A stretch of 46,302 bases of DNA from Tritrichomonas foetus (lineage: Eukaryota; Parabasalia; Tritrichomonadida; Tritrichomonadidae): the NCBI GenBank assembly GCA_001839685.1, contig MLAK01000955.1:1-46302 (forward strand). Reading direction: 5' to 3'. Of this stretch, positions 41,940 to 46,302 are shown piece by piece (position 1 is the stretch's first letter; every line of letters starts with the position of its first letter). Position numbers and translations under genes: made by a program. The notes under the pieces were generated by a model. It saw only the letters and a list, made by a program, of their open reading frames with translations, did not search any database and was not told the origin of the DNA.

Positions 41940-42740
41940 GGAAAAAGAAAAAGAAACTTGATCAAAAGCTGATAGGAACTTAATAAAATGAAAAATCAAA
42001 CTTCAAAAATAAAAGATTAAACGTCATAAGTAACAAAAAAGAACTGCATCGTAAATAAAAAAAGAAAACGAAATAAATGATAAAAAAGAACTAGTTCATA
42101 AGAAATAAGAAAAAACTGCATAAATGATTAAATAAAACCAAATAAATCAAAAAGTAAAACTGATCTATGAATTATATATAATAAACTCTATAAATTAATG
42201 ATTTAAACTTGATAAAATAAAAAAAATAAAACTCGATAAATATTAACTAAAAACTCTATGAGAAAAAATATGGTAAACTCTTTGAGCAATAAAATAAAAC
42301 TTGATATTAAACAATATAAAACATCATCAAAAAATTAAATAAACTCTATAAAAAGAGCTCATTAACTTGATGAGTATTAAATAAAAAACTTCAATATGAA
42401 TTTAACAAAATAAAACTTGTTGTGAAATAAAAAGAACTTTTTCTCTATAAAAAATTAAAAGTAACTCCAATACTATAAAATATAAAAATAAACACCTCTT
42501 TCATAAATAAATAAAAAAAACTCGATGAATAAAATGACCAAGAACTCGATAAATATAACAAAGGAACTAAATAAGAAAAATAAAATAAAACTGATCTATA
42601 AATAATAAGATAAAACTAATTCTTCATAAATAAAAGTAAAAAACTCGATGAATGAAATAATAAGGAACTTGATGAATAAAAAACAAAGGAACTGAATGAA
42701 ATAAATGTCAAAAAACTCGATAAAAAACAAAAAAAAACTC
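41940..42740. repeat. Degenerate AT-rich tandem array, core AAACTYGATRAAT
   Basis: About 800 bases in which ACTCGATAAAT, ACTTGATGAAT, ACTCTATAAA and similar cores recur every 20-40 bases among AAATAAAA spacers. Units are more regular toward the kinase end (42500-42730) and decay toward 41940. This is a minisatellite-like array with variable spacing. Confidence 0.75.
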
Positions 42741-43758
42741 TTACATCATCATCTTGATGTTCGTTAATAGAAGAACGTTGAGAATCTCTTTCTTTCATAC
42801 TTGGGGAAGAGTTGAGTCTTGCCAAAGGCTCCCTTCTCCTTGCTACGGCTGTAAGATCTTCACTATCGTTCCTTGCTCCATGCGGATGAGGAACTGGGCT
42901 TGCGCGGCCTACTGATTTCACTTCGCTTAACAATTTAATGTATTTTTCGATTTCGTCCGCGTCAGCTGTACCTTTGATGCATTTTTTGAAATCTTGAAGT
43001 TCTTCATAGATTTCTGAGAAAGATGGTCTGTCAGCTGAATCTTTCTTCCAGCACTTAGAGATAAGTTCACAAATAGGAACAGTCATGTCTGAAGTGAATG
43101 ATGGACGATAGCCTGATGCGATTACCTTTTTGAGGGCATCGCCAGTTTCTGTGAAAGCATTCTTTCCAGTAATAATTTCGAAAGCGAGAATACCAAACGC
43201 GAAAACATCAGCTGAAGTGGAATTTGACCCTTCTGGTGCAGTATAGGCCAAATTGTTCTTTGTCATTGAAAGTCCTGTGTCTGAAACGTGTGGATGAAAT
43301 TGGTCATCAAATAAAATGTTAGTTGGTTTCAGATCGTTGTGTGTGATGCCATTTGAGTGGACATATTTCAAAAAGTGGGAAATTCCAAGGAGCGCAATAT
43401 GTTTCTTTGTTGGAGTGAAATTTTTGTTTGCCGCTTTAAGAATCGTTTCAAGCGATCCGTTTTTATATAAATCGGTGATGAAAATTGGAGAAAGGGGATC
43501 TTTATGAGATCTCATATTTATCCCTTTAAGAGAAACCGAGGCTGGGTGTTTCAAATTGCTGAGTTGAAATGCTTGACGAACAATTGACATTTGGTTGACT
43601 CCGGAAGCGCATAAATCAGATTTGAATATTTTGCATGCACATTCGCGTTTTGTTGCTTTTTCGGTAACTACAATGACATTGCCAGTCAAGCTTCCTCCAA
43701 GTTTCTTCGCTGTTGGCTCGAAATCTTCGAGATTAATGAAGACTCCATCGAAATTCAT
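42616..43758 (-). CDS. Divergent protein kinase (TKL-like, possible pseudokinase)
   Basis: 380 codons. The kinase domain spans about 8-260. ATP Lys43 (CACKIF), catalytic-loop Asp142 in HNDLKPTN, metal Asp160 in SDTG, APE at 174-176 and ADVFAFG are present. Unusual changes: the alpha-C Glu position reads Gln62, HRD is HND and DFG is DTG, so activity is uncertain. After a Ser/Arg-rich tail the last 42 codons read through the AT-rich repeat array as Phe/Ser/Leu low complexity and are unlikely to be true protein. Just before, GATGATGAT is followed by GTAAGAG at 42744, so a splice donor, or a lost end, is possible. TCACA lies immediately before the ATG. Confidence 0.8.
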   Translation of the reverse strand: MNFDGVFINLEDFEPTAKKLGGSLTGNVIVVTEKATKRECACKIFKSDLCASGVNQMSIVRQAFQLSNLKHPASVSLKGINMRSHKDPLSPIFITDLYKNGSLETILKAANKNFTPTKKHIALLGISHFLKYVHSNGITHNDLKPTNILFDDQFHPHVSDTGLSMTKNNLAYTAPEGSNSTSADVFAFGILAFEIITGKNAFTETGDALKKVIASGYRPSFTSDMTVPICELISKCWKKDSADRPSFSEIYEELQDFKKCIKGTADADEIEKYIKLLSEVKSVGRASPVPHPHGARNDSEDLTAVARRREPLARLNSSPSMKERDSQRSSINEHQDDDVRVFFCFLSSFLTFISFSSFVFYSSSSLLFHSSSFLLLFMKN

Positions 43759-43759
43759 T

Positions 43760-43764
43760 TGTGA
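43760..43764 (-). promoter_or_regulatory. Candidate Initiator (TCACA) of the divergent kinase
   Basis: TCACA on the minus strand, 1 nt before the ATG at 43758. It fits TCAYW but leaves an extremely short leader. Confidence 0.4.
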
Positions 43765-44681
43765 AGAAAAAATGGTGTCTTATTTATGTTGGGGTAAAAT
43801 GGTGATTTTTTCTTTTTTTGTCAACTTTTTGAATAATATATTGTATGGTTGATTGGACATTCTCAAAAAGTTTGGTCTGAGGTACTGCTTCACTCAAATA
43901 ATTAAATGACATTACTGAATTAATTCTGAAGATGGAAATTTATTTGCTTTGAAATGATTTAATTTCATCAAAATTCAAAGGCATTTATTTTTTCATCTTT
44001 AAACTTTTTGAAAACTCTGTTTATTAAAAAAGATCAGAAATCACTCTATAAATCGAATAAAATTATCAACTTTTGTTAACCTATCAGTATTTTATTCTAT
44101 TCAAAAACTTTCTGTTTACGATTTTGTTTTGTTGAGCCCTTTCATTGAATTTACTTTTTTCTCCTCCTCATGCTTATTTTCTTGCTAGATATTATTGAAT
44201 TGATGAAATCTTAACAAATGATCACATCTAGGCTTATGTAGCAGAAAGAATAAAATTCAACCGCCAGTTTCCTCTCAATTTGAATTCTTTCTGATGAATG
44301 CACATACTTGTCGAGTAATCTGCATAATTATATTGATTAAGGGTTAACGAAATAGATTTATGACTTAAAAAATGCTATAATACAATAAAAACACATTTTA
44401 GTCAAAATGCTCAGTGAATATATATGATTGACAATCCAGAGATAAACAAATCATGAAATCAACGAGGTTTGAGTTTTATTCATCAATGTTATTTATTTGA
44501 TCGATTGAAAGATAAAAATAAATGAAATCCTGATGCTCGTCATCAAATCATATTTTGGATAAAAATTTTTTATAAAATATTTTGTTGTATGCTCATTCAT
44601 AAATTTGCTGGAGTTACTTTATTGTAACATTAAAACAGAAATTCATTCAAGATCTAATTATGATAATTATTAACAGAAAAT
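43765..44681. other. Intergenic between divergent kinase and membrane-protein genes
   Basis: About 900 AT-rich bases with no frame, repeat or RNA gene I can support. Confidence 0.55.
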
Positions 44682-44686
44682 TCACA
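44682..44686 (+). promoter_or_regulatory. Candidate Initiator (TCACA) of the Wntless-like gene
   Basis: TCACATCACATG: two TCACA motifs at 44682 and 44687, the second running into the ATG at 44691. The first gives the more usual spacing. Confidence 0.45.
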
Positions 44687-44690
44687 TCAC

Positions 44691-46139
44691 ATGTCACACG
44701 CCATGAAAGAAATAGAAAAAGAAGAGCTTCAGCCAATCCAAGTCGCAAATTATGAAAAAGAAGAGGATTCATCATTGCCCTTAGCTGGGTCAATGTTAAC
44801 GTTTTCTCTTTTTCTTATTCTCGAATGCATCAATTTTTATCAAGGTTACATGTATTATTCGCCAATTGTGAACTGCACGACGATTTTTTGTCCATTAATC
44901 AAAGATTATAACCAAACTCGAGTCGATTTAAGTGTCAATGTAAATAATTTAACCGATTTCAATTCATTCCTTCGAGTCGACATGCTTTTCATTCGCTATA
45001 CATCAAAGGCCGAATCATTTCACATTGTTTACAAACTGAATTACACAGCTGAGTATTTTCTTTCAAATCAGAGCGTATTGAAAGAAATTGATGATTTTGC
45101 AGTTCGCGATTGCTATTTTCACAGGAAAACTGTATACACAAGACCACGGACTTTATTTTATAAGCGTATTTATGATTTTGACGAATTTTCTGCATTTATT
45201 TCAATTGACACAAACTTATCAGATATAAAAGCAGTCAGTATAATTTACTTCTTCGTTGATGCAAAAACCATGAAATTCATGCAAAATTCAACCATATTTT
45301 TAACACTTGTGACTTTAGTCACTTTTCTTCAGTATTTGAAATATTATAAAAATAGCACAAAAAATACACAAGACTTTATCATTTTGATTCTTGGACTTCT
45401 TTCTGTTTTTTCTGTCAACATTTTTTCAGTATTTTCTAATAATCATTTCATGCAAGTTATTTCTCCAATTACGATGAATGTATTTTTAATGATGTTTCGT
45501 ATTTTCTCGCTTTATTTTTTTGATTCTATTCATAAACGGTCGATTACTCCAAGTTTAGCCGTTCATGAAGAAATTAGATTTAATATATACTACATGCTTT
45601 TCCAGATTTATTATGAAATCACCAGGGATAGCTTATTTTACGTTGAATATAATGATGTTCCAAAAAAGCTCACACTTAGTGATCTGATCATGTATTATTT
45701 CCATTTGAAATATATTTACACGTGTTTCACATGGTACATAAACGCTCTAAAAGGATCAACCAAACAAAATAAGATCATTCTCAATAATTATGGTCGTTAT
45801 ATCCTCGTTACCCTATTTAATACGTTAATTGTTCAAGTTTTATTAAAAATGAAAAATGTATCTACAAATACAGGTCTCATTCCACTGGTGTACCAGTACC
45901 CTCACATCATTGCAACAATCATTTTCTTAAATATGAAACTGAATTGTACAAATGAATATCAGATGTTAAATAACAGAAATCAATTTGAGGACGAAGTAGA
46001 AAATGACGAAAAAGGAGTGAATAATGGTGATCTTTTGCTTAATGATGATGAAATCGACGAAAGACATGAAAATGAGTTATTGGATGATAAATTTGATGTT
46101 AATCATGAGCAAGATGTTGAAATTGATGAAAATAATTAA
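44691..46139 (+). CDS. Multipass membrane protein, Wntless/TMEM181-like
   Basis: 482 residues: a cytoplasmic N-terminus, one membrane helix at about 30-52, a luminal domain of about 145 residues (53-197) with several Asn-glycosylation sites and Cys, then about seven hydrophobic segments (199-217, 228-248, 255-277, 297-317, 331-350, 368-386, 396-414) and a strongly acidic Asp/Glu/Asn tail. One helix, a beta-rich luminal domain and a 7TM block is the Wntless/TMEM181 plan, a branch of the GOST group that moves cargo through the secretory pathway. Identification rests on topology, not on a diagnostic motif, so another multipass family is possible. A second ATG four codons in is also usable. Confidence 0.5.
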   Translation: MSHAMKEIEKEELQPIQVANYEKEEDSSLPLAGSMLTFSLFLILECINFYQGYMYYSPIVNCTTIFCPLIKDYNQTRVDLSVNVNNLTDFNSFLRVDMLFIRYTSKAESFHIVYKLNYTAEYFLSNQSVLKEIDDFAVRDCYFHRKTVYTRPRTLFYKRIYDFDEFSAFISIDTNLSDIKAVSIIYFFVDAKTMKFMQNSTIFLTLVTLVTFLQYLKYYKNSTKNTQDFIILILGLLSVFSVNIFSVFSNNHFMQVISPITMNVFLMMFRIFSLYFFDSIHKRSITPSLAVHEEIRFNIYYMLFQIYYEITRDSLFYVEYNDVPKKLTLSDLIMYYFHLKYIYTCFTWYINALKGSTKQNKIILNNYGRYILVTLFNTLIVQVLLKMKNVSTNTGLIPLVYQYPHIIATIIFLNMKLNCTNEYQMLNNRNQFEDEVENDEKGVNNGDLLLNDDEIDERHENELLDDKFDVNHEQDVEIDENN

Positions 46140-46302
46140 TGATTATTTTATTTCTTATAATGTTATATTATATAATGTGTATTTATTAAAAGCATATAAT
46201 ACAATTTGATATATTATGTTTGGGTCATTACGACCCCCTAAAACGTTTCACGTCATCACCACCATCAATTCAAAAATAACCCAAATCATAAAGCCCCAAC
46301 AT
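46140..46302. other. 3' flank and window end
   Basis: AT-rich 3' flank of the membrane-protein gene, then the inverted repeat, then 68 bases with a less AT-rich composition (ACGTTTCACGTCATCACCACC) that resemble nothing else in the window. Confidence 0.5.
46209..46234. repeat. Right copy of 26-bp inverted repeat at the window ends
   Basis: Exact reverse complement of bases 1-26, ending ATTACGAC and followed by CCCCTAAAACG. Confidence 0.75.

Overview
The window is AT-rich nuclear DNA from a protist, most likely a parabasalid close to Tritrichomonas. The reasons are: (1) dense, almost intron-free genes with very short 5' leaders; (2) a TCAYW motif, the trichomonad Initiator, within about 20 nt of many start codons; (3) a mitochondrial-type Hsp60 and an alanine aminotransferase with presequence-like N-termini, as expected for a hydrogenosome; (4) a giant multi-membrane-pass PAS-cyclase, armadillo-like proteins and divergent kinases of the kinds expanded in trichomonads. 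The species assignment is inference; no rRNA is present to confirm it.

Layout. At 1-5.3 kb lie a small PX-domain protein, an alpha/beta hydrolase and hsp60, which loses its last residues at an N-marked break. The span 5.3-13.7 kb is repeat-rich and holds every N in the window (5300-10785). It contains two virtually identical copies of a broken surface-glycoprotein gene, a second copy of the hsp60 3' end fused to one of them, a 1.33-kb Tc1/mariner-pogo-type inverted-repeat element inserted in a TTTTA microsatellite, and a tyrosine-recombinase-like fragment. At 15-19 kb are an armadillo-like protein with no visible start codon and a seven-pass GOST-type membrane protein. At 19-23 kb an IQ-motif coiled-coil protein is divergent from a PPP-family phosphatase with a long Ser/Pro tail. 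The span 23-26 kb is mostly noncoding, with a few decayed coding scraps. At 26.4 kb lies alanine aminotransferase; at 29.7 kb a 1599-residue cyclase. At 35-44 kb are a second armadillo-like protein, an AMPK/SNF1-like kinase, a trichomonad-type orphan protein and a divergent kinase whose 3' end runs into a long degenerate AT repeat. At 44.7 kb is a Wntless/TMEM181-like membrane protein.

No operon logic is expected and genes lie on both strands. The gene set leans to signalling: a putative adenylyl cyclase, two kinases, a PPP phosphatase, a calmodulin-binding-type IQ protein, a PX protein and two 7TM-class membrane proteins. Two housekeeping genes (hsp60, alanine aminotransferase) use visibly more C-ending codons, as highly expressed genes do. 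The least trustworthy stretch is 5.3-10.8 kb, where duplication, chimerism and Ns coincide; both assembly error and real rearrangement are possible. The two ends of the window carry a 26-bp perfect inverted repeat.
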